Shown here piece after piece: positions 33,246 to 40,345 of a stretch of 40,345 nt of DNA (position 1 is the stretch's first letter; the number at the start of each line of letters is the position of its first letter). Location: assembly GCA_031253835.1 (NCBI GenBank), contig JAIRVP010000051.1:1-40345 (forward strand). The letters run 5' to 3'. The notes beneath the pieces were generated by a model. It was not told the DNA's origin and made no database searches. It saw only the letters and a list, made by a program, of their open reading frames with translations. A program made the translations under genes and the position numbers. The DNA comes from Burkholderia sp. (lineage in GTDB: Bacteria > Pseudomonadota > Gammaproteobacteria > Burkholderiales > Burkholderiaceae).

Positions 33246-35393
33246 TTACTGCTGCGGCGGCGTATCCGACTGCGCTGCCGCGGCTGCTTCGTTCAGCAGC
33301 GCCTTGGCCGACAGACGCACACGGCCCTTCTCGTCCGTCTGAATGACCTTGACCTTGACCTGTTGACCTTCCTTCAGGTAGTCGTTGATGTCCTTCACAC
33401 GCTCGTTGACGATTTCCGAGATGTGCAGCAGGCCGTCCTTGCCCGGCAGCAGGTTCACGATCGCGCCGAAATCGAGCAGCTTGAGCACCGTGCCTTCGTA
33501 CACCTGGCCAACTTCGATCTCGGCCGTGATTTGCTCGATGCGCTTCTTCGCTTCGGCCATGCCGTCGCTGTTCGTGCTCGCGATCGTCACGACGCCGTCA
33601 TCCGAGATGTCGATGGTCGTGCCCGTTTCTTCCGTCAGCGCGCGGATCACCGAACCGCCCTTGCCGATCACGTCGCGGATCTTTTCCGGGTTGATCTTGA
33701 TCGTGATCATGCGCGGCGCGAACTCCGACAGCTGCGTGTTCGCACCCGAGACTGCCGACGTCATCTTGCCGAGGATGTGCATGCGGCCTTCCTTCGCCTG
33801 CGCGAGCGCGACCTGCATGATTTCCTTCGTGATGCCCTGGATCTTGATGTCCATCTGCAGTGCCGTCACGCCTTGTTCCGTGCCGGCCACCTTGAAGTCC
33901 ATGTCGCCGAGGTGATCTTCGTCGCCGAGGATGTCGGTCAGCACCGCGAACTTGTTGCCTTCGAGGATCAGGCCCATCGCGATACCCGCGACGTGCGCCT
34001 TCATCGGCACGCCGGCGTCCATCAGCGCGAGGCAGCCGCCGCACACCGATGCCATCGACGACGAACCGTTCGATTCGGTGATTTCCGACACGACGCGGAT
34101 CGAGTAGCCGAATTCGTCGGCGCTCGGCAGGCACTTGACCAGCGCGCGCTTCGCGAGGCGGCCGTGACCGATTTCGCGACGCTTCGGCGAGCCGACGCGG
34201 CCCGTTTCGCCGGTTGCGAACGGGGGCATGTTGTAGTGGAGCATGAAGCGCTCGCGGTATTCGCCTTCGAGCGCGTCGATGATCTGCTCGTCACCCTTCG
34301 TGCCGAGCGTCGCGACGACCAGCGCCTGCGTCTCGCCACGCGTGAACAGCGCCGAGCCGTGGGTACGCGGCAGCACGCCGGTGCGGATTTCGATCGGGCG
34401 CACGGTGCGCGTGTCGCGGCCGTCGATACGCGGCTCGCCGTTCAGGATCTGCGAACGGACGATCTTCGCCTCGATGTCGAACAGCACGTTGCCGACGGTG
34501 GCCTTGTCGGCCGCGACCGTACCGGTTGCCTGTGCGTCTTCCTCGAGCTTCGCCGACGTTGCCGAATAGACTTCCTTCAGCTTCGCCGAACGTGCCTGCT
34601 TGTCGCGCAGCTGGTAAGCGGCGAGCAGGTCGTTCTGCGCCAGCTCGGTCACGCGTGCGATCAGCGGCTCGTTCTTCGGCGCCGGCTGCCAGTCCCACTC
34701 GGGCTTGCCGCCTTCGCGCACCAGTTCGTGAATCGCGTCGATCGCGATCTGCATCTGCTCGTGGCCGAACACCACGGCGCCCAGCATCACGTCTTCCGAC
34801 AGCTGGTCGGCTTCCGACTCGACCATCAGCACGGCGCGTTCCGTACCCGCGACGACGAGGTCGAGGCTCGATGCCTTGATCTGGTCACGCGTCGGGTTCA
34901 GCACGTAGGCGTTGTCGATGTACGCCACGCGTGCGGCACCGACCGGGCCGTTGAACGGCAGGCCCGACACGGCGAGCGCAGCCGATGCGCCGATCAGCGC
35001 GGGGATGTCCGCCGGGATTTCCGGGTTCACGGACAGCACGTGGATCACGACCTGGACTTCGTTGTAGAAGCCTTCCGGGAACAGCGGGCGCAGCGGACGG
35101 TCGATCAGGCGCGACGTCAGCGTCTCATGCTCCGACGGACGGCCTTCGCGGCGGAAGAAGCCGCCCGGGATCTTGCCGGCCGAGTAGGTCTTCTCGAGGT
35201 AGTCGACGGTCAGCGGGAAGAAATCCTGGCCCGGCTTCGCCGACTTCGCGCCGACGACGGTTGCCAGCACGACGGTGTCTTCGACGTCGACGATCACCGC
35301 ACCGCTCGCCTGACGAGCGACTTCACCGGTTTCGAGGCGCACCTTGTGCTGGCCCCACTGGAATTCCTTCACGACCTTGTTGAACATGGACAT
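33246..35393 (-). CDS. pnp: Polyribonucleotide nucleotidyltransferase (PNPase)
   Basis: The 715-residue enzyme degrades RNA from the 3' end with phosphate and can also add nucleotides. Two RNase PH domains (about 10-225 and 320-545) flank a helical domain; the catalytic Asp lie in the GDEDHLGDMDFKVAGT region near residue 490-500. A KH domain with GKGG near 576 and an S1 domain (about 620-690) bind RNA. ATG 35393 is chosen for its AAAGGAG site; a longer frame to 35438 lacks one. It follows rpsO through a 290-base leader with a terminator and a long hairpin, an arrangement like the autoregulated rpsO-pnp of E. coli. Confidence 0.97.
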   Translation of the reverse strand: MSMFNKVVKEFQWGQHKVRLETGEVARQASGAVIVDVEDTVVLATVVGAKSAKPGQDFFPLTVDYLEKTYSAGKIPGGFFRREGRPSEHETLTSRLIDRPLRPLFPEGFYNEVQVVIHVLSVNPEIPADIPALIGASAALAVSGLPFNGPVGAARVAYIDNAYVLNPTRDQIKASSLDLVVAGTERAVLMVESEADQLSEDVMLGAVVFGHEQMQIAIDAIHELVREGGKPEWDWQPAPKNEPLIARVTELAQNDLLAAYQLRDKQARSAKLKEVYSATSAKLEEDAQATGTVAADKATVGNVLFDIEAKIVRSQILNGEPRIDGRDTRTVRPIEIRTGVLPRTHGSALFTRGETQALVVATLGTKGDEQIIDALEGEYRERFMLHYNMPPFATGETGRVGSPKRREIGHGRLAKRALVKCLPSADEFGYSIRVVSEITESNGSSSMASVCGGCLALMDAGVPMKAHVAGIAMGLILEGNKFAVLTDILGDEDHLGDMDFKVAGTEQGVTALQMDIKIQGITKEIMQVALAQAKEGRMHILGKMTSAVSGANTQLSEFAPRMITIKINPEKIRDVIGKGGSVIRALTEETGTTIDISDDGVVTIASTNSDGMAEAKKRIEQITAEIEVGQVYEGTVLKLLDFGAIVNLLPGKDGLLHISEIVNERVKDINDYLKEGQQVKVKVIQTDEKGRVRLSAKALLNEAAAAAQSDTPPQQ

Positions 35394-35492
35394 GGTTGCT
35401 CCTTTGAATTCATGCATTTCATTCGCCGCGCCGGCCATCCGGCACGGCGGCGTCCCGACCGAATCACCCGGAGCAAGGTGTGTTTTTTATGC

Positions 35493-35531
35493 CATTCCAG
35501 CGCGGCGCTCGCACAGCGACGCGCTGGAATG
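35493..35531 (-). promoter_or_regulatory. Long hairpin in the pnp leader, likely control element
   Basis: CATTCCAGCGCG (35493-35504) pairs perfectly with CGCGCTGGAATG (35520-35531); inside, CGCT (35506-35509) pairs with AGCG (35515-35518). The result is a stem of about 16 pairs with a 5-base loop, 100 bases before the pnp ATG. No T-tract follows on either strand. In E. coli a long stem at the same place is cut by RNase III and lets PNPase control its own mRNA; the same use here is inference. Confidence 0.65.
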
Positions 35532-35593
35532 ACACAAATCCTGCCCCGGTATCAGTCGTTGCGGCAGCCCCGCACGAACGTGCCGGACAGCCT

Positions 35594-35619
35594 GCGGTGC
35601 GCGTGACGCTACGCACCGC
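35594..35619 (-). other. Second hairpin between rpsO and pnp
   Basis: GCGGTGCG (35594-35601) pairs with CGCACCGC (35612-35619) around ten bases, just past the rpsO terminator. It adds to the structured leader of pnp; function unknown. Confidence 0.45.
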
Positions 35620-35620
35620 G

Positions 35621-35660
35621 CAAAAACAAAATGCCTGTATCAGCGGACTGACACAGGCAT
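35621..35660 (-). terminator. Intrinsic terminator after rpsO
   Basis: On the minus strand the arms over 35648-35660 and 35631-35643 form a 13-pair stem (one G-U) with a 4-base loop, followed by TTTTGTTTTTG. It starts 23 bases after the rpsO stop. Some read-through into pnp is expected, as in other rpsO-pnp units. Confidence 0.92.
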
Positions 35661-35683
35661 CTTGCTGGCGGCAATCGCCTCGA

Positions 35684-35953
35684 TTACTTACGCAGACCCA
35701 GCTTCTCGATCAGCGCGCGGTAACGGTCGGCATCCTTGCCCTTGAGGTAGTCGAGCAGCTTGCGGCGGCGGCTCACCATGCGCAGCAGGCCGCGGCGGCT
35801 GTGGTGATCCTTCGCGTGGGTCTTGAAGTGACCCGTCAGTTCGACGATACGTGCGGTCAGCAGTGCGACCTGGACTTCGGGCGACCCCGTGTCGTTGGTA
35901 GCACGGGCGAACTGAGCAACGACTTCCGACTTCTTGATATCTGCAACAGACAT
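35684..35953 (-). CDS. rpsO: Ribosomal protein uS15
   Basis: The 89-residue protein is small-subunit ribosomal protein S15, a primary binder of the central domain of 16S rRNA. Typical segments are TGSPEVQVALLTARIVELTGH (about 22-42, here cut by one residue) and HHSRRGLLRMVSRRRKLLDYL. Length is exactly that of the family. AAGGAAATC precedes the ATG, and a TACAAT box about 70 bases upstream gives a leader in which the protein may repress its own translation, as in E. coli; no pseudoknot could be proved here. Confidence 0.98.
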   Translation of the reverse strand: MSVADIKKSEVVAQFARATNDTGSPEVQVALLTARIVELTGHFKTHAKDHHSRRGLLRMVSRRRKLLDYLKGKDADRYRALIEKLGLRK

Positions 35954-36022
35954 GTGATTTCCTTTCTAACTGAACAGGCGGACACGGAAGAATGGCCGTG
36001 CCGTGACTTACAACCGGCGGGC

Positions 36023-36028
36023 ATTGTA
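36023..36028 (-). promoter_or_regulatory. -10 box of the rpsO promoter
   Basis: On the minus strand the box is TACAAT (five of six), with a weak -35 (GTAAGA) 17 bases upstream. The start would be near 36016, about 63 bases before the rpsO ATG. It lies only 33 bases after the stop of the preceding gene. Confidence 0.6.
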
Positions 36029-36060
36029 GCACAACTCCGCGCCGTTCTTACCGCCTCCTG

Positions 36061-37320
36061 TCACGGGCGCGTCATCGAGCACGTCGACGGCATCTCCGTG
36101 CGCTGCGCCGGCACCGCCAGCACCGTCCGGAAGCCATAGCCCGACCCCTCGTTGTCGAAGCGCACGCCCGGTGTTCCGGCCTTGTCCATCTCCATCACGT
36201 AAAGGGGCTGGATCAACTGGTGATCCTGCGCGCGCATCCGCGACGCATGGAAGCCGTCGTCGAACGACAAGCCTTCGAGCGCTCGCGCGACCGCGACGGG
36301 GTCGGCCGACCCCGCACGGTTCATCGCGGCGGCCAGCATCTCGATCATCAGGCTCATCCGCCGCACCGGATAGTCGTCCTGCGCGGCCGGGAAACGGGTC
36401 CGGAACGCGCGGTAGAACGCGTCCGACTTCGCGCCGCCCGCGTTCGGGTGCCAGTCGGCCACGGCCACGACGCGCCCGACACCGGCGTCGCCGAGGGCAG
36501 CCGGCGCACCGAGGCTGTTGCCGTAGAACGTATAGAACTTCGCGTTCAGCCCCTGCTCGCGCGCCGCCTTCACGAGCAGCGTGAGGTCGTTGCCCCAGTT
36601 CCCGGTCACGACGGCGTCCGCGCCGCTCGCGCGAATCTTCGCGATATACGGCGCGAAATCCTTGATCCGGCCGATCGGGTGGAATTCGTCGCCGGCGATC
36701 GTCACGTCCGGGCGCCGCGCGGCGAGCGCCTGCCGCGCGAGCGTGCTGACGTCGTGGCCGAAGCTGTAGTCCTGGTTCAGCAGATAGACCTTGCGCAGCG
36801 CACGGTCGCGCGCCATCACGTCCGCGAGCGCGGCCATCCGCATGCCCGCGTGCGCGTCGAAGCGGAAATGCCAGAAGCTGCAGCGTGCGCCGGTCAGCGC
36901 CGGATCGTCGGCCGAATAGTTCAGGAACAGCATCCGGTTGTCCGGGTCGCGCGCGTTCAGCTTGTCGAGCGCCGCGACGAGCGCGGCCGCGACGGCCGAG
37001 CTGTTGCCCTGCGTAACGAAGCCGATATGCCGGTCGGCGGCCGCGCGCAGCTGCACAAGCGCCTCCTCCGGGCTGCCCTTGCTGTCGAGCACGACGAGTT
37101 CGAGCGGGTGCGCGCCGTCGCGCAGCTTCACGCCGCCCGCCGCGTTGACCTGCTCGACGCCGAAGCGCAGGTTGCGCTCGACCGCCGCACCCGCATTCGC
37201 GAACGGGCCCGACATCCCTTCGATCAGCGCGATCCGCACCGGCTCGCCGCCGGCAAACGCGGACGACACCAGCATCCACCCTGCGCTCAACGCGAGCGCG
37301 CACCGCTTCCAACCCTGCAT
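36061..37320 (-). CDS. Branched-chain amino acid type periplasmic binding protein
   Basis: The 419-residue protein has a Sec signal peptide (cut after AFA, residue 23) and the two-lobed periplasmic binding fold of the LivJ/LivK family (VRIALIEGMSGPFANAGAAV, residues 28-47). It would bind a small ligand such as an amino acid or an aromatic or carboxylic acid in the periplasm for an ABC importer. No permease or ATPase gene lies nearby, so it is an orphan that either uses transporters encoded elsewhere or acts as a sensor. ATG 37320 has a GGCAGG site and fits the signal peptide; the much longer open frame to 37503 is non-coding in character. It is divergent from the lipoprotein gene. Confidence 0.88.
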   Translation of the reverse strand: MQGWKRCALALSAGWMLVSSAFAGGEPVRIALIEGMSGPFANAGAAVERNLRFGVEQVNAAGGVKLRDGAHPLELVVLDSKGSPEEALVQLRAAADRHIGFVTQGNSSAVAAALVAALDKLNARDPDNRMLFLNYSADDPALTGARCSFWHFRFDAHAGMRMAALADVMARDRALRKVYLLNQDYSFGHDVSTLARQALAARRPDVTIAGDEFHPIGRIKDFAPYIAKIRASGADAVVTGNWGNDLTLLVKAAREQGLNAKFYTFYGNSLGAPAALGDAGVGRVVAVADWHPNAGGAKSDAFYRAFRTRFPAAQDDYPVRRMSLMIEMLAAAMNRAGSADPVAVARALEGLSFDDGFHASRMRAQDHQLIQPLYVMEMDKAGTPGVRFDNEGSGYGFRTVLAVPAQRTEMPSTCSMTRP

Positions 37321-37489
37321 CGGCCACCTGCCCTTCGATCTGCCCGAGAAGCGCGGATCATAGGCCGGCGCGCCCGCCGCCCGCAAGCGTGGCCACGCCG
37401 GCGATCCGCACCGATTTTTTCCGCGCGATGCACCGCCGCACGCCGTCCGTGATAAAACGGGACTTGTTTCCGTGTTCTGGAGAATCCCC

Positions 37490-38002
37490 ATGCGCATTCG
37501 CATTCCCGCGCGCCTGCCGGTGCTGGTCGCCTGTGCCGCCGCACTGCTGGCCGGTTGCGCGCAACCGTGGCAGCAATACCAGGCCGGTCAGGACGAATCG
37601 GCGATCGTCGCGCGCATGGGCCCGCCGCGCGAGATCTACGACCTGCCCGGCGGCGGCAAGCGGCTGATGTGGCCGACCCAGCCGATGGGCGAGATCACGA
37701 TCGCAGCCGACGTCGACGCGGCCCACAAGATCGTCAACGTGCGCCAGGTGCTGCAGCCGAACGAGTTCTATCGGGCCGAGATCGGCAAGTGGACGAAGAC
37801 CGACGTGCTCGTCAATTTCGGACGCCCCGTCGAGACGTCCTACTTTCCGCTGATGAAGCGCGAGGTGTGGACGTACCGGTATCTCGAGGACAACGTCTGG
37901 TACATGATGTACAGCTTCTACTTCGATCCGCAGGGCATCCTGCGCATCACGCAGAAAACTCCGGACCCGTTGCACGATCCCGATCGCCGCAACCTGTTCT
38001 GA
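37490..38002 (+). CDS. Lipoprotein with two BamE/OmlA-like repeats
   Basis: The 170-residue protein has a lipoprotein signal with the lipobox ALLAGC, so C23 would be acylated and the protein anchored to the outer membrane. The mature part shows two similar units: ESAIVARMGPPREIYDLPG with MWPTQP after it (about 35-85), and KTDVLVNFGRPVETSYFPL with VWTYRY after it (about 105-160). This pattern (Val/Leu, then GxP, then a Trp-rich strand) recalls the SmpA/OmlA (BamE) domain. Whether it belongs to the BAM complex is unknown; true BamE has one domain. GGAG lies 7-8 bases before the ATG. It ends at an intrinsic terminator. Confidence 0.85.
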   Translation: MRIRIPARLPVLVACAAALLAGCAQPWQQYQAGQDESAIVARMGPPREIYDLPGGGKRLMWPTQPMGEITIAADVDAAHKIVNVRQVLQPNEFYRAEIGKWTKTDVLVNFGRPVETSYFPLMKREVWTYRYLEDNVWYMMYSFYFDPQGILRITQKTPDPLHDPDRRNLF

Positions 38003-38033
38003 CCGATTACGCATTTACGCGCAATTTTCACAA

Positions 38034-38076
38034 TGGCCATTCACGAATTATTGCGTGAATGGCCACTTCCTTTTTT
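38034..38076 (+). terminator. Intrinsic terminator of the lipoprotein gene
   Basis: TGGCCATTCACG (38034-38045) pairs perfectly with CGTGAATGGCCA (38054-38065) around eight bases, and after five bases six T residues follow. It starts 31 bases after the stop codon. Confidence 0.85.
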
Positions 38077-38384
38077 CCGCCGCCTTATTTAATTCGGGAA
38101 TTATGACGGAAAACTTTTCCGATCGATGACATTCCGATGGCAACCCGCTGAACGCCCCGTCATGCGGGCCATTGCGCCGAAACAGGCATGCCCGGTGCAT
38201 GTCATGCGTTGGGTTGGTGCATGTAGTGCACTACGCCAAATCAATTTGAAACAATTTGTTTCAATGCCCCCGGAGTGCTAGGGCATACCCCTAATATCAG
38301 TCGAAACCAAACCTTTCAATTTAGAAAGATTGCAATTGCATCATTTCGCCGATATTTATTTGCCTTTATCACAAAGGAGTCCTC
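38077..38384 (+). promoter_or_regulatory. Palindrome-rich, AT-richer control region of the carbonic anhydrase gene
   Basis: This 308-base stretch has no gene. It is richer in A/T than its neighbours and holds several ordered elements: GGTGCATGT repeated at 38194-38202 and 38216-38224 (22 bases apart), the perfect palindrome GTAGTGCACTAC (38223-38234) and the inverted repeat at 38246-38264. A TAATAT box lies at 38292-38297, but without a good -35. AAAGGAG (38373-38379) is the strong ribosome binding site for the ATG at 38385. The transcription start and the binding proteins are unknown. Confidence 0.55.
38246..38264. promoter_or_regulatory. Inverted repeat, probable operator of the carbonic anhydrase gene
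   Basis: TTGAAACAATTTGTTTCAA is an 8+8 perfect inverted repeat with a 3-base centre (ATT). Such AT-rich dyads are typical binding sites of TetR-, GntR- or LysR-type regulators. It lies 120 bases before the ATG. Confidence 0.5.
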
Positions 38385-39026
38385 ATGAATCGCCCCAAGA
38401 GCATGCTGGTTGCCAACATTGCCTGGGCCCGCGAGACGCGTGAACACACGCCCGGTTTCTTCGACGCGCTCGCGCGCGGCCAGAACCCGCGCGTGCTGTG
38501 GATCGGCTGCGCCGACAGCCGCGTGCCGGCCGAAACCATCACGCACTGCGCACCCGGCGAACTGTTCGTCCATCGCAACATCGCGAACCTGTTCCATCCC
38601 GACGACGACAATTCGGCCAGCGTGCTCGAGTACGCGGTGCGTGTGCTGAAGGTCGACCACGTGATCGTGTGCGGGCACTACGGCTGCGGCGGCGTGCGTG
38701 CGTCGCTGCTGCCGCCGCCGGCCGACCTGCCGCACGTCGCGCGCCGCATCGCGCCGCTCTGCGCGCTCGCGCGGCGCCATCGCGACACGCTCGACGGGCT
38801 CGACGACACGGCCGCCGCCGATCGTCTCGCCGAACTGAACGTGCTCGAACAGGTGCGGCTGCTGCGCGCATCGCCGATCGTGCGCGGCCGCGAACGGCCG
38901 CCGCTCGTGCACGGCTGGATCTTCTCGCTCGCCGACGGCCGCCTGCTGGAGCTCGATTCGGGCTACGCGGCAGCGCCCGCCGACGTCGAACCCGCGCTGG
39001 CCGCCACCGCCGCCGCGCTCGGCTGA
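38385..39026 (+). CDS. can: Beta-class carbonic anhydrase
   Basis: The 213-residue cytosolic enzyme converts CO2 and water to bicarbonate. The zinc ligands are C42, H98 and C101 (WIGCADSRVPAE, VCGHYGCGGV), and the D44-R46 pair that gates the active site is present. The rest (FVHRNIANLF, ELNVLEQV, VHGWIFSLADGRL) is typical of the family. A strong AAAGGAG precedes the ATG. The SulP transporter gene follows 40 bases later, which suggests that the enzyme and the transporter work together on bicarbonate supply. The symbol is used for the function; the genome may hold other beta-carbonic anhydrases. Confidence 0.93.
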   Translation: MNRPKSMLVANIAWARETREHTPGFFDALARGQNPRVLWIGCADSRVPAETITHCAPGELFVHRNIANLFHPDDDNSASVLEYAVRVLKVDHVIVCGHYGCGGVRASLLPPPADLPHVARRIAPLCALARRHRDTLDGLDDTAAADRLAELNVLEQVRLLRASPIVRGRERPPLVHGWIFSLADGRLLELDSGYAAAPADVEPALAATAAALG

Positions 39027-39066
39027 TGCATCCCCCGCCCCAACGCCAATGAAATCGCCCCAACCA

Positions 39067-40345
39067 TGAAACTGAACGAGCGCCTGTCCACCCTGCCGCG
39101 CGACATCGTCGCCGGCATCGTCGTTTTCCTCGTCGCGCTGCCGCTCTGTCTCGGCATCGCCAATGCGTCCGGCGTCGAACCGTTCGCCGGGCTCGTGTCC
39201 GGCATCGTCGGCGGCATCGTCGTCGCGCTGCTGAGCGGCTCGTCGCTGTCCGTCAGCGGGCCGGCCGCCGGCCTCGTCGTGATCGTCGTCGAAGGCATCG
39301 CGCAACTCGGCAGCTTTTCCGCGTTCCTGCTCGCGGTGCTGCTGTCCGGCGTGCTGCAGTTCGGGTTCGGCATGCTGCGCGCCGGCCGCTTCGCCGCGTA
39401 CGTGCCGTCGCCCGTCATCAAGGGCATGCTCGCCGCGATCGGCCTGCTGCTGATCGTGAAGCAGATTCCGTTCGCATTCGGCCTCGGCGGCTCGGGAGCG
39501 CAATCGTTTGCGAGCTGGCCAGGCCTGCCGGTCGCGTGGGCCGCCACGGCCATCGCGCTCGCGTCGCTCGCGCTGCTGATCGCGTGGGACACGCCCGCGC
39601 TGCGCCGCTTCGCGCTGGTGCGCTCGGTGCCCGCGCCGCTCGCGGTCGTCGTGCTCGGGATCGGCGCGACGCTCGTGCTGGGCGTCGTCGCGCCGGCCGT
39701 TGCGCCGGGCGCCGCCCATCGCGTGACGCTGCCCGAGCTCGGATCGTTCGCGGCGTTCGCGGCCTCGCTCAAGCATGCGGAGCTCGGCCCGAACTTCGCG
39801 CAGCTCGTCAATCCGGACGTGTGGCGCGTCGCGATCACGCTCGCGGTCGTCGCGAGCCTCGAGACGCTGCTGAGCCTCGAAGCGGTCGAACAGATCGACC
39901 CGAAGCGCCGGCCGGTGCAGCCCGACCGCGAGCTGAAGGCCCAGGGCGTCGGCAATCTCGTCGCGGGCGCGGTCGGCGGGCTGCCGATCACGTCGGTGAT
40001 CGTGCGCAGTTCGGTGAACGTCAACGCGGGCGCGCAAAGCCGGATGTCGGCCATCGTCCACGGGATGCTGCTGCTCGCGAGCGTGTTCGCGCTCACCGGC
40101 CTCATCAACCTGATCCCGCTCGCGAGCCTGGCCGCGATCCTGATCCACACGGGCTTCAAGCTCGCGAAACCGGCGCTGTTCCGTTCGGTGATGAAGCAAG
40201 GGCCGGCCGCGTTCGTGCCGTTCGCAGCGACGATCATCGGCGTGCTCGCGGTCGACCTGCTGTTCGGCATCGCGCTCGGCCTCGCGTGCAGCGTGCTGGC
40301 GGTCGCCGTCGCGAACCTGAAGAGCCCCGTCACGCTCGCGCAGCA
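39067..40345 (+). CDS. SulP family anion transporter, partial (bicarbonate candidate)
   Basis: The gene runs off the window; 426 codons are visible. The product is a multi-helix membrane protein of the SulP family: LPRDIVAGIVVFLVALPLCLG (residues 10-30, shown in part by the LPLCLGIANASG motif), the SVSGPAAGL segment near 60, and the VRSSVNVNAGAQSRMSAIVHG region near 320. The C-terminal STAS domain usual in this family has not been reached or may be missing. SulP members carry sulfate, bicarbonate or dicarboxylates; the carbonic anhydrase next to it points to bicarbonate, but this is inference. No clear ribosome binding site precedes ATG 39067, so coupling to the upstream gene is possible. Confidence 0.9.

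Noticed and set aside
35493..35531. pnp leader hairpin as a terminator
   Set aside because: Neither strand has a T-run directly after the stem (the minus strand continues GCATAAAAAAC), so an RNA-processing or control element fits better.
37321..37503. N-terminal extension of the binding protein by 61 residues
   Set aside because: It would put a typical signal peptide in the middle of the protein, and it overlaps the promoter and start of the divergent lipoprotein gene.
38316..40199. Long minus-strand open frame opposite the carbonic anhydrase and SulP genes
   Set aside because: The plus strand encodes recognisable proteins with catalytic motifs; the minus frame is a charged, repetitive shadow.

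Overview
The window looks like ordinary chromosomal (core) DNA of a Burkholderia species, most likely of the B. cepacia complex. The reasons are the very high GC content, strong G/C third-position bias in every gene, Burkholderia-type protein families (DUF2863, DUF2818, DUF1178) and the order tpiA-secG-tRNA-Leu-nuoA..N. This assignment is by recognition, not by a database search. I see no insertion sequence, prophage, integrase, rRNA operon or CRISPR array.

Left part (1-10583): a mixed set of single genes on both strands. In order they are a DUF2863 protein, an orphan LuxR-type regulator with a degenerate receiver, a CbiM-like membrane protein, an exported protein with a histone-H1-like lysine-rich tail, an M14 carboxypeptidase, YaaA, a PIN-domain protein, a methionine aminotransferase-like enzyme, two glutathione transferases and an enoyl-CoA hydratase family protein.

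Middle (10636-30388, all on the minus strand): the complete 14-gene NADH dehydrogenase (complex I) cluster nuoABCDEFGHIJKLMN, read from right to left. It runs on without a visible terminator into DUF2818, a Nudix hydrolase, DUF1178, a pair of acyl-CoA dehydrogenases and a pair of MaoC-fold hydratases. All Fe-S ligands for N1a, N1b, N2, N3, N4, N5, N6a and N6b can be seen; the ligands of the optional N7 cluster are missing. The two acyl-CoA dehydrogenases carry complementary halves of the family signatures, as expected for a heteromeric enzyme, and with the two MaoC proteins they look like a small CoA-thioester beta-oxidation module. The group 10636-14435 probably has its own promoter just upstream of the DUF1178 gene.

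Right part (30502-40345): tRNA-Leu(GAG) with its own promoter and terminator, secG, tpiA, a quinone oxidoreductase, pnp and rpsO (minus strand), an orphan branched-chain amino acid type binding protein, then on the plus strand a lipoprotein with two BamE-like repeats, a beta-carbonic anhydrase and a SulP anion transporter cut by the window end. The last two form a likely bicarbonate/CO2 pair behind a 382-base intergenic region rich in operator-like palindromes.

I did not find a clear new biological system. The parts most worth a second look are the palindrome-rich leader of the carbonic anhydrase gene, the long hairpin in the pnp leader, the exported lysine-tailed protein whose start codon lies in a hairpin, the two-dehydrogenase/two-MaoC module, and the small membrane protein DUF2818 translationally coupled to nuoN.
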